From Glossina fuscipes (lineage: Eukaryota; Arthropoda; Insecta; Diptera; Glossinidae), in NCBI RefSeq assembly GCF_014805625.2, contig NW_023998520.1, positions 19,499 to 83,498 on the forward strand: a stretch of 64,000 nucleotides of DNA, read 5' to 3'. The notes under the pieces are model-generated. The model searched no databases. It saw only the letters and a list, made by a program, of their open reading frames with translations, and was not told where the DNA came from. Made by a program: the position numbers and the translations under genes. Shown here piece by piece: positions 1-9,907 of the stretch (within the stretch, counting starts at the first letter, position 1; the number at the start of each line of letters is the position of its first letter).

Positions 1-879
1 ACCATTTCGCTGAAGCGCAAACAATCCGTAATCATTTTTTTACAGCGTTGTCCATAGGTAGTAACTGAAATGCAATTTTTATTTAAAAAAAAAAAAATAC
101 GATCCCGTTAAACTTTGATCCGCAAGATCTGTATTTTTGTAAAAATTGTTGACAATTTTTATATAAAAAAAAACGAAGCAAATATCAATTTCAGACAAAA
201 TAATTAAGATCACTTTAAAGCAAGTAAGAGAATTGTATTCCGTTGGGAACGAATGTTCTATACTCATCACTGTGGTCGTAAAAAAAGCGTAGCAACTAAA
301 TTTTCGTACTCCATAATATTGGACGGTCACAGAATTTTTAGAATAAAAGTGAAAATTTATGAGTTATGTGTAGTACTTTTATGAGTAACAAGCAAAAAAC
401 ACGGTTGGCAGTTTTTATTTCTAAGACATGTGGGCTTTGTAGGTGCGTTCTTTGAAACGTTTGGGTCGTTTTTAAATTCTTTTGCAAGTTTATAAGCGAT
501 ATTTTTATTTCTGCGAACGGGACAATGCTTACCACAAGTAATGCACAGTTGCAGACAGTTATATGGACAGACAAACAGAGGTACATGCCTAAGTGCATTC
601 TGAATTAGACCTAGACCCAGAATTTATAGACTTTGTTGGGTTTTTAAATCTTTCTTTAGTGCGTTATACATATTTTGAAAAAAACAATTAATATATGAAA
701 TACCATAAAATAAGTAGTCGTGACCGCTTTCTTCATTTTTGAAGAGATACTACAGTATTGCCTATATAATATAGGGATAACATTTTTGTAGATTTATCTG
801 CTGTAGTTTGTAAGCAGCGAACAAGGAACTAATTTTTTGTTCCCTCTCAAAACAGAGGTGTTCTTCATTTAGTTGGTAT

Positions 880-1080
880 TGTGGACGTGCCCTTCACTTA
901 TTTTCAATACCAACCTGCGTGCACTAAATTCCACTGTTTCTGCCAAATTTAAAGTCGATCGCTTCATTTTTAAGACCAGTAGAATACTTACAACAGACAG
1001 AATTTGATATTGATCAAGAATATATTGTGGGGGGTGTCAGCTTCCTTGTGGCCCTTGTAAATGTTTTAATAAAACAAATA
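880..1080 (-). repeat. Dispersed repeat, copy 1 (inverted)
   Basis: Read on the minus strand, this stretch matches the copy at 1218-1520. Shared blocks are a run like 'atatattcttgatca', then 'atcaaattct', then a block of the form 'tcgactt..aa.ttggcagaaa', then a 'gcaggttgg' block. Its orientation is opposite to the neighbouring copy, giving an inverted pair around about 1080-1218. The family is not identified. Confidence 0.45.
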
Positions 1081-1217
1081 CACCCTCATTCTTCAGTGAT
1101 TGGTATAGAAATGAATATATGGACAAATTTGATGGCTCTTTAAACAAATATGCAGACGTCCCTCGTATAAAATAATTCTGTTAAAAGACTTCAATATTAG
1201 GCTGTACAAAATTTGCG

Positions 1218-1520
1218 ATTATTATACCCATCACGGAAGGATGAAGTGTGTATTCATTTCGTCAAAACATTTGCAACGCTCAAAAGAAAGCATTAGAGAC
1301 CCCACAGAGTATACATATATTCTTGATCAGCATCAAATTCTAAATTGATTTAAGCATGTTCGTCTGCCCATCTATGTAATGTCATTCAATTGTAAACATT
1401 CTCCTGGCCGCAAAAATCAATGTATCGACTTCAAAATTGGCAGAAATGTTGGAACTTCTTGCATGCAGGCTGGCCAAATAGGTCGAAGGACACGTTCATA
1501 GCAACATGTGGACTGAGAAC
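1218..1520 (+). repeat. Dispersed repeat, copy 2
   Basis: It begins with the motif 'attattatacccatcac', continues through 'gaccccacagagtatacata', 'gttcgtctgcccatctatg' and 'tcgacttcaaaattggcag', and ends in 'ttgcatgcaggctgg'. The same ordered blocks recur at 1655-1805, 23545-23830 and 41805-42085. No coding capacity is visible; it is probably a non-autonomous element or an element end. Confidence 0.5.
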
Positions 1521-1654
1521 AACTCTGTTTTTCAAAGCAAATGAAAAATTGGTCTTTTGATCGCTACTCTTAAACTACAGCAAATAAATGTACCAAAATT
1601 TGAGCGCAAATTCTATGGACGATGCTATAGCATCTGTACACAAAAATTTAATGA

Positions 1655-1805
1655 TACTTTCAATACCTTTATAACGCACATAGCAGAAACAAGCTTCAAA
1701 ACCCCATAAAGTATACAAATTCTTGGCCAGTTGCTCTATGTCCATCTGTCTGTTTGCGTAACTTTGTAGTATTCGTGGTAAACATTCTCCCGTTAGCGAA
1801 AATAG
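1655..1805 (+). repeat. Dispersed repeat, copy 3 (partial)
   Basis: It shares the ordered blocks 'accccataaagtatacaaat', 'tcttggcc', 'tccatctgtctgtttgcgta' and 'taaacattctcccg' with copy 2. It is shorter and more diverged. It lies about 140 bp from copy 2 in the same orientation, so the two may derive from a local duplication. Confidence 0.4.
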
Positions 1806-4800
1806 AGATATTTGCCTAAAGATTTGAAAAGGCGTTTGGAAGTGCCCTAAACTTTTCAGAGGACATGCCTGAGAGAGAGTATGAGAATTTTGTGCTTTTA
1901 CTTCGTTCGCTTTTTTTGGGGGGGCAAACGGTGATGAGTGTAGAAAATTCAGTCATGACGATATTTAATTTTCTTACTTTTTGTAATGCGGTTTTGATTT
2001 AACACGATTTCAAAAAAATGGAGTAAGTTCAACAAGTGGAATCTCTAACTTTATTGCTACAAAAAATTCTCTGATTTTCTTTTGGAGAAACGACAGAATG
2101 CGTTTTGTTCTTTGTAAGCGAACATGGTAAAGTTTTTGCTTGCTTTATTTTAAATATTTCGAAAGGTAAATAGCAAAAAGTAAAACAGATACAATTTAGG
2201 TACAGGCATAGTTTTAATTCGACATGTGTCGAAAATCAAATTGTAGCGCTAATTGCAATTTTGGACTTTAACTTTAGATAATATCAGACAAAATCAAAAA
2301 GTAAAAATTTAAACGAAAACTTATTTGTCTGTGTAATGTGGAGCAAAGGCTGCGCTATTTGCAAAATCGATACATTTAAACGAAATTGTTGCTCGAGCTA
2401 TATTAAAATATGAAGGACAAATAAGGAAAAATGTTACCGATAGCGTGCAACTTTTATGCTGCAAACAAGACATAAATATGAAAAGTGAAAAATAGTCTGA
2501 TATGAGCTTTTCATTTAAATTTCATTAATCTACAAGAAGAAATAGCTTTAGTAAAAATTCAGAACATGTTTTCGTTGAAAAAGATCGTTCAGTGCTATGA
2601 CGAAGCGGGCAATCTAAAAGAGAATTGCAAAGTTCTCTAGCTCCTTAAGCAGAAATTCTAATAGAATCGCAAGAATTGCGCAATCGGCAGGTAATTGCAA
2701 CTGCATTAAATAAGTTTTTTAATGATGGGAAAATAACCAGTGAAGTGGAATTTCAAACAATTTTGAGAATAAGAGAAAAATAGATTAGCTGCAATCTTTT
2801 ATGACAGTTTAATCTTTGTATTTCATCATAATATTGAATTTCATAGTTTTCTAATATAAAAACTTCACGTTAAATTAATTTTTCATTTACATGTACATTT
2901 GGAACGAAACTTAAGTTAGCATAAAATTTTACACCTTAAGACTTGGTTTCGATACAACGCGATACACATTGGCTTGATTTATATTATGCCTAACTTTAAA
3001 TTATATTACTCTATATCAAATTTTAGTTTAAATAAATAAAGAAAAAAGATTTGCATAACACGATTTCAATATAGAATGGTGGCTAATAACGAATACGGAT
3101 CACAAATTTGATATAAATAAATATAGCTTATACTACAAAAACGACTCTTTATTAACCGTTTTGTTTATTTGGAAATGCAAAATTAGCCACAAAATGAACA
3201 CAGTTTTAAGGTGAAATTTTTGTAAGCAAACAACTTTTATAATATATGAAGAAAACCTCCGGTGCACAATATTAGGGGGGGGGAGTAATAATAAAATTTC
3301 TAGTAAATGTTTCGTGTAAAATAAGTTTTTATTTATTGAAAGTGATGTAATGACATTAAAAATACATATATGCACATATATTTAATACAAATTCATTCCG
3401 TATGAATTAAAGTTACAACTACACAATTCTTTTTTTTTCTTTTTTTGTCTTGTACAAAAAGGCAAATTTGTAAGTTTTTATCTATAATTGTAATTTAAAT
3501 AAGTTTGAATAGTTTCGAGTATTTTTTTTTTAATTTTATGAATAAATGCTTAAACAAAAATGTTTTAGATCAGAGAATAAACGCTACTAATATGAAAGCA
3601 ATTAGTTTACTGATAATGAATATAGTTTTGGTGGGTAACGGGTTGAAAGTCGAATTATGCATAAAATTGCTAAAAATATTTCAATGTAAATAACTGTTCG
3701 ATCAGCCCTTTTTGGTATTTATAAATATTTTTTGTATATTGGTTATTAAGATCTTTTAATTATAACCTTATTCGTGTATAGGCAGTTTTAGAATTTTATT
3801 TGTTGTTGCACAAAGTACAATAGAAAAGTTGCGTTAGTACATGTTCCCTTCAAGAATTAAAAAAAATTACAAAAAAATGATTTCAATTTAATTTTGATTA
3901 AGTTTTTGTTTTTGTTTTAAAATTTAAGATAACATTCAGCTTGTAATAATAATTCAGAACAGACCAGATGGGTATACATTCCGGATTAATGTCGAAAAAT
4001 TAATATGTAGTAATGGTTATGTTAAGATTTTTACAGGGAACGACGATTTGCTGACCTTACTAGGATGCTAAATTTAACACAGTTTCATACTCATCGCATA
4101 CGTTTACCATTCACGTGCAACCAAGTTCTTCTTTACCTCTAATTATTTTAAAATTTAGACAAAACTCAAATGGGAACTGCAATTAACTGTACAGTTATTA
4201 GCATTGTGTGAAAATATGAGAAGGTGGAAGGTATTATTGACGACCATCGCTTTAGTGAAAAAGATGATTTGGTTAAAGAAAATAGAAACTTAATCAGTCT
4301 TGGACCATTTTAACGAGCAAATGGCTTTCATACTTACGGATTGAAAACTGTCTGCTTAGATGTCTTGTCAGAACGAAAGTTCTATCGGAAAAGGTTTTTA
4401 TTTAAAACTTTAGAAATTATATACGACGTGAAGTTTCGAGATATTTTGACGAAGGTTGGGACATTGTCATGATTTAGCGCAAGAGCGACCATGTTAATTG
4501 ATCGAATCGTATTGACGGCCAGTAAACGTAACAGTTTTGAAATGAGAATGATGGTACCTTCGCATACTAAATGAATTGGGAAAATTTTGTGCCGATCGTA
4601 TCATTTTTTTAAACTCTTCGCAATAGTCACCCTCCCCGAAAGTGAGCTTTTACTTCCTTAGGAGCTCCGAATTTTGATACCTATAAAAATAGTAAATTGA
4701 CGCAAATTTATTATGCTAAATTTGCCCTACATGGAAGAGTTTTCCTGACAAACTTTCCCAGGAAAAACAAGCCTTTATATGACAAAAAACTCTATTTTTA

Positions 4801-5197
4801 TTGTGTAAACAACAAGTTCTTTTAAAAAAAAGATCGTGAATTTTATATCTAAAACGGCTTTAATACGAGAGTTTCCCAAACCATTTTTTTAAATATTCAT
4901 TTTTCAAAGATAATTCCAAATAAAAACCAGCATACACAATTTCCGAGTCAAAATTATTATACGTATCTGAACCAGAACGTTACCGTTTTAAAGAATTTAT
5001 AAATGAGGCAAAAGCACATGGAACACTAGATTTTTCGGATATTTAGAATTACTATCACGCCAACTTAATAAATGGTGAAGCATAATTTTCTTTATCGGGT
5101 ATTTTTCTTGTTTAAGCAAATCAAGCATTCATATGAAGTGCTCTTTTGTATATATAGAACTTAACTATTTTGTCAATTTCAAAAATGTAAAGTTCTA

Positions 5198-5203
5198 TTT
5201 ATT
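5198..5203 (-). terminator. Candidate poly(A) signal for the distal Tm1 terminal exon
   Basis: AATAAA on the minus strand, about 400 nt after the stop codon of the terminal exon at 5606-5682. It is the first canonical signal I see downstream of that stop. Such hexamers are frequent in AT-rich DNA, so the assignment is tentative. Confidence 0.35.
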
Positions 5204-5605
5204 CGGAAAAATTGTACTTTTTCCTGCATTTTACTTTTTTGCTTACTAAACATACTTAAGCTTCCTTCATAGAATCACTTCATGAACGACTATTAAAACT
5301 AAACACCAATTTCAGCTGCTAAATGGTAAAAGACCATATTCTTCATTAAGAAATTCTTCTCCGAAAATTGTTCATGTGCTTTTTCTTCCTTGTTTAGTTA
5401 ATTTCTAAAAAAAAGAGCTTATCATTATCCAAATGAATCAAATACAGATAATAATACAGATAACTTAAGAACTTTGAAGAAATGTTTTTTCACTGTACTG
5501 CAATTTTAGTAGTATTATACGTAATGTTCTTTTTGTTCTTAAATAAACTAGCCTGCTGTAAGTTTAACTAGGTAAAGTCACGAGTCCTCCACCAGCGTTG
5601 AAAAT

Positions 5606-5682
5606 TTAATAGTTATTTAGTTCAGCATATTCCAACTCTTGAGCAATCGTTTTGTACTTCTCTTTGCTTTTGCTCACCTCCT
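5606..5682 (-). CDS. Tm1: Tm1 alternative terminal exon 9 (short tail ending ELNNY)
   Basis: A 77-nt terminal coding exon. Its first two bases complete the split codon left by exon 8 (GAA G|). The acceptor is a TTTTAG on the minus strand, and the frame runs 25 residues to TAA. The peptide begins EEVSKSKEKYK and ends AELNNY, fitting the last tropomyosin heptads (L/V-x-x-x-K-x-K) found at this position in other isoforms. Joined to the MDAIKKK exons it gives a 282-residue long tropomyosin. It binds along actin filaments as a coiled-coil dimer; the C-terminal exon sets the head-to-tail overlap and troponin sensitivity. It is the most distal of five terminal exons. Which tissue uses it cannot be read from the sequence; a non-muscle role is a guess. 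Confidence 0.82.
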
Positions 5683-6089
5683 CTAAAATAAATACGTGCA
5701 GCAAAGTTATTGATAATGAAAAAAGCACCAGAATTTTGTTCGCGTTAAATTGTTAACGTAAAGTACGATAACTTTTATTAAAAATAAAAATAAATATAAA
5801 CAAACATACATCTAAAATTAAATTTAATAAAAAATAAAGAGTGATTTTATTTTTACATTTTTAATTCATAAATGGTGAGTAAGTAAACCGATTGTTTAGC
5901 GATTGAAATTAAAAAAATTTAAGTACATGTAGCAAGTAAAGAAAGAGTTCATGATATCAACTAAAAAAACAACTGAAGGCCCGAAAATCGTCTCGTCAGA
6001 CATTGGTTGAACAAACGCTTATATATGCTTCTATGAGGGTACTACAAAGGACGACAAAGCTCTCGAGTAGTTGATTTTGTAAAGAACAT
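5683..6089 (-). other. Tm1: 3' UTR of the ILKE terminal exon plus intron to the last exon
   Basis: Non-coding in the Tm1 model. AATAAA overlaps the upstream stop codon (6089-6094), and further copies lie at about 5774-5779 and 5847 on the minus strand, so cleavage probably falls between 5.75 and 5.85 kb. The rest is AT-rich with no other feature seen. Confidence 0.5.
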
Positions 6090-6175
6090 TTATTCCTTGA
6101 GAATAAGTTCCACGAAGGCGGTATCCAAATCGTCGCCAATATCTTTGTATCTTTCCTTTTCCAAGACCAAATCGT
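6090..6175 (-). CDS. Tm1: Tm1 alternative terminal exon 9 (standard muscle-type tail, VELILKE)
   Basis: An 86-nt exon whose first two bases complete the exon 8 split codon. The acceptor ends in AATAG and the TAA lies at 6090-6092. The peptide starts [13 protein letters not shown] and ends FVELILKE, the recognisable C-terminus of the standard Drosophila Tm1 muscle protein. With exons 1-8 it encodes 285 residues. Function (family knowledge): the C-terminal part of the coiled-coil dimer overlaps the next molecule's N-terminus, polymerises along the thin filament and, with troponin, gates myosin access to actin in response to calcium. A poly(A) signal overlaps the stop. The product can also join the short N-terminal exon at 32455-32598 to give about 253 residues. 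Confidence 0.93.
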
Positions 6176-6733
6176 CTATTATTTAAATAAAAAAAGAACC
6201 AAAAAATAAAATTTCATAGCAAATGCACAAAACGTAGAAAAATACTTAAAAGCAAGCCGTACATGATGTGGGACGAGGAAAACATTAAAAACATTAATAA
6301 TAGTAATAAATAACTCGTCATTATTCTTCTCTTCCAGACTCATACACACACATAAATCTTTCTCCTATCACTAATTAAACAAAAATTAGAATTAAAACTA
6401 AAAATTTACCTTAAAGTTTATTTAGGCGGTTTAAGCTGCGGCGCCATTGCTTGCAGAGTTAATAAGCATCATAGATGATTTTCATTTTTTTTTTTTTGCA
6501 AAGCGTTGCTGTAAACTTTTTTTCATGAAGATAAGTTTTTAAAAGGATTATTGTAAAAAAAAACACATCAAAGCTTTTTCAATCTATGCTTTAAATATTG
6601 TTTTAATAACGGTCATGCAATACAAAGAGATTATACTTTTATTATATAAGAATTAAATAGCATTAGATGTTACACTTTTCCTTTTTGTTTTGGCAGCGAT
6701 TTAATTTGTACTTTCAACTATTGCCAGAAATAC
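6176..6733 (-). other. Tm1: 3' UTR of heavy-troponin exon 1 and intron
   Basis: Non-coding stretch between two terminal exons. The proximal part is the likely 3' UTR of the exon ending at 6734, with its poly(A) signal at 6638-6643. The remainder is intron with a T-run at 6487-6498. Nothing else is seen. Confidence 0.5.
6638..6643 (-). terminator. Tm1: Candidate poly(A) signal for heavy-troponin exon 1
   Basis: AATAAA on the minus strand, about 90 nt past the stop of the Ala/Pro-rich terminal exon. This is a normal spacing for a short fly 3' UTR. Confidence 0.5.
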
Positions 6734-7458
6734 TTAAGAAGCTGGTGCTTCTGCAGCAGGAGCAGCTTCAGGGGCTGGGGGCGCAGAATCGGCAGAGGCA
6801 ACTTCAGTTGGAGGAGGAGGTGCTGCGGAAGTAGAACCCTCTACCGGAGCGGGTGCGGGAGCATCACCCTCAGTTGGTGCAGGCGTAGCGCCTTCAGCCG
6901 GCAGAGGTGCAGCTCCTTCCACTGGAGGGGCAGCACCGTCCGCTGGAGGGGCAGCACCATCCGCTGGAGGAGCAGCACCGTCCGCTGGGGCTGTAGGCTC
7001 GGCGCCAGGTGGTGGGGGTTCGTAATTTTTTACGAAAGGTACCTCAGCGCCTTCTGGAGGTAAGTCAATAGCATATTCGAATGGTGGTGGGGGCGGCGGT
7101 GGGGGAGTTGGTTCTTTGACAGGTGGTGCAGCCGCTGCTTCACCGCCTTCGGTAGTAGCGCCTTCGATACCTTCGGCAACAAGCTTAGATGCACTTTCGG
7201 CACCCGCTTCGCCAGCTTCCCCGGCTGCTGCAGCAGCTGCAGCTGCTTCCGCTGCCGCTGCTGCAGCTGCTTCGGCTTCAGCCTTGGCAGCTTCCATAGC
7301 CGCAAGTTCTTCGGGGGTAGGCGTTGGTACTTTCGGCGTTGGTGGTTTTGGATTGCGCGGTGTATAGAATGGTTCTAAGCCAGGTATTAAATCCATGAAC
7401 GCCAAGTCCAAGCTGTCGCCAATCAGGCAAAATCGTTCCTTTTCGACTATTAAATCAT
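6734..7458 (-). CDS. Tm1: Tm1 terminal exon encoding the long Ala/Pro-rich heavy-troponin (TnH) tail
   Basis: A 725-nt terminal exon. Its first two bases complete the exon 8 split codon after an acceptor ending CCTTAG. It opens with the tropomyosin end DDLIVEKERFCLIGD, continues LDLAFMDLIPG, then becomes an extension of about 210 residues: PKPPTPKVPTPTPEEL, an Ala/Glu run, poly-Pro blocks, the signature PPFEYAIDLPPEGAEVP, and 7-residue DGAAPPA repeats before the stop. With exons 1-8 the protein is about 498 residues. This matches the Drosophila heavy troponins ('33/34' isoforms of Tm1), tropomyosins with a hydrophobic Pro-rich tail found on flight-muscle thin filaments (family knowledge). GC content is far above the surroundings because of Ala/Pro codons. 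An alternative start upstream is not needed because the exon is entered by splicing. Confidence 0.93.
6920..6982 (-). repeat. Tm1: 21-bp coding tandem repeat in the TnH tail
   Basis: Three near-identical 21-bp units in a row encode the heptapeptide DGAAPPA/V. They are followed by degenerate copies (EGAAPLP, EGATPAP). The few differences are mostly third-position changes. The unit keeps the frame, so copy-number change would lengthen or shorten the tail without breaking it. Confidence 0.85.
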
Positions 7459-9473
7459 CTAAGGAATCGCAATCAACGAATAAAGCAACAAAAGCAGTAT
7501 TTAAAGATAGATGATCGTATGTGAAAGTAGAAGAACGAATTTTGTTGGAAGAGAAAGCGAATGACAGAATCATGAAAAAGCGAAAGAAAAAAGGCAAGGA
7601 AAAAAAAGTATTGTAAAGTTAAATAAAAACAAGGGAAACGAATTTAAAAATTAAATAGACTTAGAAAATAAATTAAAATAAGAACCAAATTTTGGTAAAC
7701 TTATAAATAGGGAGATAATATGAAAATGTAAAATGTTTAAATTTAAAGCACACGGCATTAGTGGCCTAATCAGCTTTCTTATTGCTCACAACCCTGTATT
7801 TGTCTATGGGTAAAAAATACGACCACGTTCACAAAAAGTCAGACCGAGACTCGAGATATGCTGGACTCCCAAAATGGGGATGAAAGAAAATTCGTATTTC
7901 GGAAATATTAATTGGCAAATTGAGCATAAATAGAGCTATAAATGCCAGTAAATTGATTCATATCATTTCATTTCATGTAATAACTTTTGTACGGAAAGTA
8001 AAATGGCAATACAATTTTTATCACATTTCCGACGTTCTTCTTCTAGTTGCAGATGCTAAAACTTAAACGACACACCAACTCCAATTTTTCGGAAAATCAA
8101 TTTTTTTATTAATTTAAATGATTTTTTTAACCAGTTAATTGCCCTTGCCGTTTATGCGCGCCGACCCAAATCTTTACTTGGCTCGATTATATATGTGAAA
8201 TCATGTGAAATAAGACCTTCCCATTCGATATAAGAACTCAAAATTGCAGCAACAAGTAATACAAACATCATTTGGTGGTATGGTTGCTTTATAGTACCAG
8301 TAAGCGTATTAAAATTTTAAAAAAATGTAGGTTAACAAATTCTTTGACTTCCTTGTATAATGCATAGCTTTTTACAAAATAAATTCATTGCTTTTACCAA
8401 AGGATCCGGTTGCTTTCATATCGAAAGGATGCTGGTCAGAAAATGAAGTCCGTAAGAATTCTACTTTGGTAAGTTATTTAAAAAATAAAATTTTTCAATG
8501 ACAATATTTTTTCGCCAATAAAATACTAAATGCTATGTTTAGCTTTTTCCACAACATTTATTATGCGGCCGTTTGCACTAGAGAAAACATATTCCAAAAA
8601 TATATACCACATACTTTCCGCGGTTAACTGGTTAAATAGCGAAGACTGATGTAAGATGAATGAAGTAGTGGCAAACTTCTCAAGCGTCTGAAAAAATGAT
8701 TTTCCGAATTTGATCGTACAGCAGCATCCACGTAATCGAAACTTTAAACGTGGCATAACTAGAACGATCTTTATAGGAATTTTTGACAATTGCTTAATAC
8801 AACATTCTGAACAGAACTTTTGATCAAAAACTGAAGTTTTTCATTTATGAATCGCCAAATACATAAAAACAAATATGTTCAAATTCCCCAAGTAGATCCC
8901 TAGCCGGTTAAAATGCATACAGAAGCCCTAAATATGAAAGATCTCTCGTGAGGATTGCTCCGTTGTTGCAATTTGTTAATATTTTTTGAAAATAATTTTA
9001 GTTAATTTAAGTATATGTTTGGTAACCTCTCCGAATGTTATGACTCTATTACCTTTCCATCTGTTCATAGATCAAATGGAGGCAGTTTCTGAACATATCA
9101 GAACAAAATATGTTTCTTTTCGCGTATTCACAGTATTTTCGTTATTACTTCAATAAATTAAAATTTTAAAGGGAAAGTTAATTGTTAGTAAAAAAAGAAA
9201 TATACGAAAAACAAAATGAAACATAAACTTTATTAAAACAAGCGATACAGCGATATCAGATATTGTTAGACGCTGCATAGATTTATAGCAAAATGAAGTT
9301 TGTGACAATGAAATTACGATATGAAATTCGCAGATGTTAACACGAATTTCCATATTCCAACTTAAATGTTTAAAACTTAAGAGTTTTGCTGCGATATAGT
9401 CTTGGAGCGAGTGTTATTATCCGCAACAACTTCTGTGCCTTGTTCTGTAATCTGCACAAAGCATCTCGTAGCT
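7459..9473 (-). other. Tm1: Intron and 3' UTR between the two heavy-troponin exons
   Basis: About 2 kb without a supported coding exon. The upstream part is the 3' UTR of the exon ending at 9474, with a poly(A) signal at 9229-9234. The remainder is AT-rich. The small open frames here have no tropomyosin heptads and no usable splice borders in the right phase. Confidence 0.5.
9229..9234 (-). terminator. Tm1: Candidate poly(A) signal for heavy-troponin exon 2
   Basis: AATAAA on the minus strand, about 240 nt after the TAA/TGA-terminated frame of the exon at 9474-9907. Confidence 0.4.
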
Positions 9474-9907
9474 TCATTCATCACCATCATTTGCTTTTTC
9501 AAAGTGTCCATCCGGTATAGTTGGCTTTTCGAAATTTTTAACGTAAGGCACTTCAGCGCCTTCAGGTGGTAAGTCAAGAGCGTATTCAAACGGAGGCGGC
9601 GGTGGCGGTGTTGGTAATATAGCTGATTCCGTCGGAACTTTCTCAATGAAGTCGACTTGTAAATTATTGCTAACCATGACCACCTGTTGAACAATGATAT
9701 CTGTTACTTCTTGCTCCTCAGTAGCTCGTTCAGCGAATACAGTTGCCACCACTTTCTCCTCCTCATGCACTGGTGTAGGCAATTGAGGTGTTGGTGGTTT
9801 CGGATGACGATCATTGTACACAGGCGGCATACCCATCAATTCAACAAATGTCAAATCCAAACTATCGCCAATAGTTGCGAAACGTTCTCTTTCCAAAATT
9901 AACTCGT
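9474..9907 (-). CDS. Tm1: Tm1 terminal exon encoding a shorter Pro-rich heavy-troponin tail
   Basis: A 434-nt exon entered in phase after an acceptor ending ACAAG. It begins DELILERERFATIGD, then LDLTFVELMGMPPVY, and runs into PKPPTPQLPTPVHEE. The middle is acidic and Val-rich. It ends with poly-Pro, PPFEYALDLPPEGAEVP and YVKNFEKP, then DGDE before the stop. The shared FEYA-DLPPEGAEVP-VKN block ties it to the exon at 6734-7458, so the two arose by exon duplication. This one lacks the long Ala run and heptapeptide repeats. With exons 1-8 it encodes about 401 residues. Role by family: a second troponin-H isoform on thin filaments of asynchronous flight muscle. The acidic C-terminus differs from the sister exon. 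Confidence 0.92.

Larger units (their letters stand above)
1..5197. other. Repeat-rich region downstream of Tm1; no gene recognised
   Basis: I see no convincing coding exon here on either strand. The open frames present are short, AT-rich and without recognisable domains. The first 3 kb holds three copies of a dispersed repeat (listed separately) and an end resembling a pogo/Tigger terminal inverted repeat at about 1153-1180. A T-run lies at 3428-3446. From about 3.1 to 5.2 kb I see only unstructured AT-rich sequence. The part adjoining 5198 may contain the 3' untranslated region of the most distal Tm1 terminal exon. Confidence 0.5.

Noticed and set aside
7030..7305. Minus-strand Gln/Leu/Lys-rich frame inside the TnH exon
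   Set aside because: A frame shadow of the same exon: alanine repeats read one base over give Gln/Leu runs.
7116..7367. Plus-strand alanine/serine-rich open frame
   Set aside because: It is the antisense of the Ala/Pro-rich TnH exon; GC-rich repeats leave all frames open.
9377..9694. Minus-strand 105-codon frame overlapping TnH exon 2
   Set aside because: Shifted frame of the real exon with no tropomyosin or Pro-rich signature.
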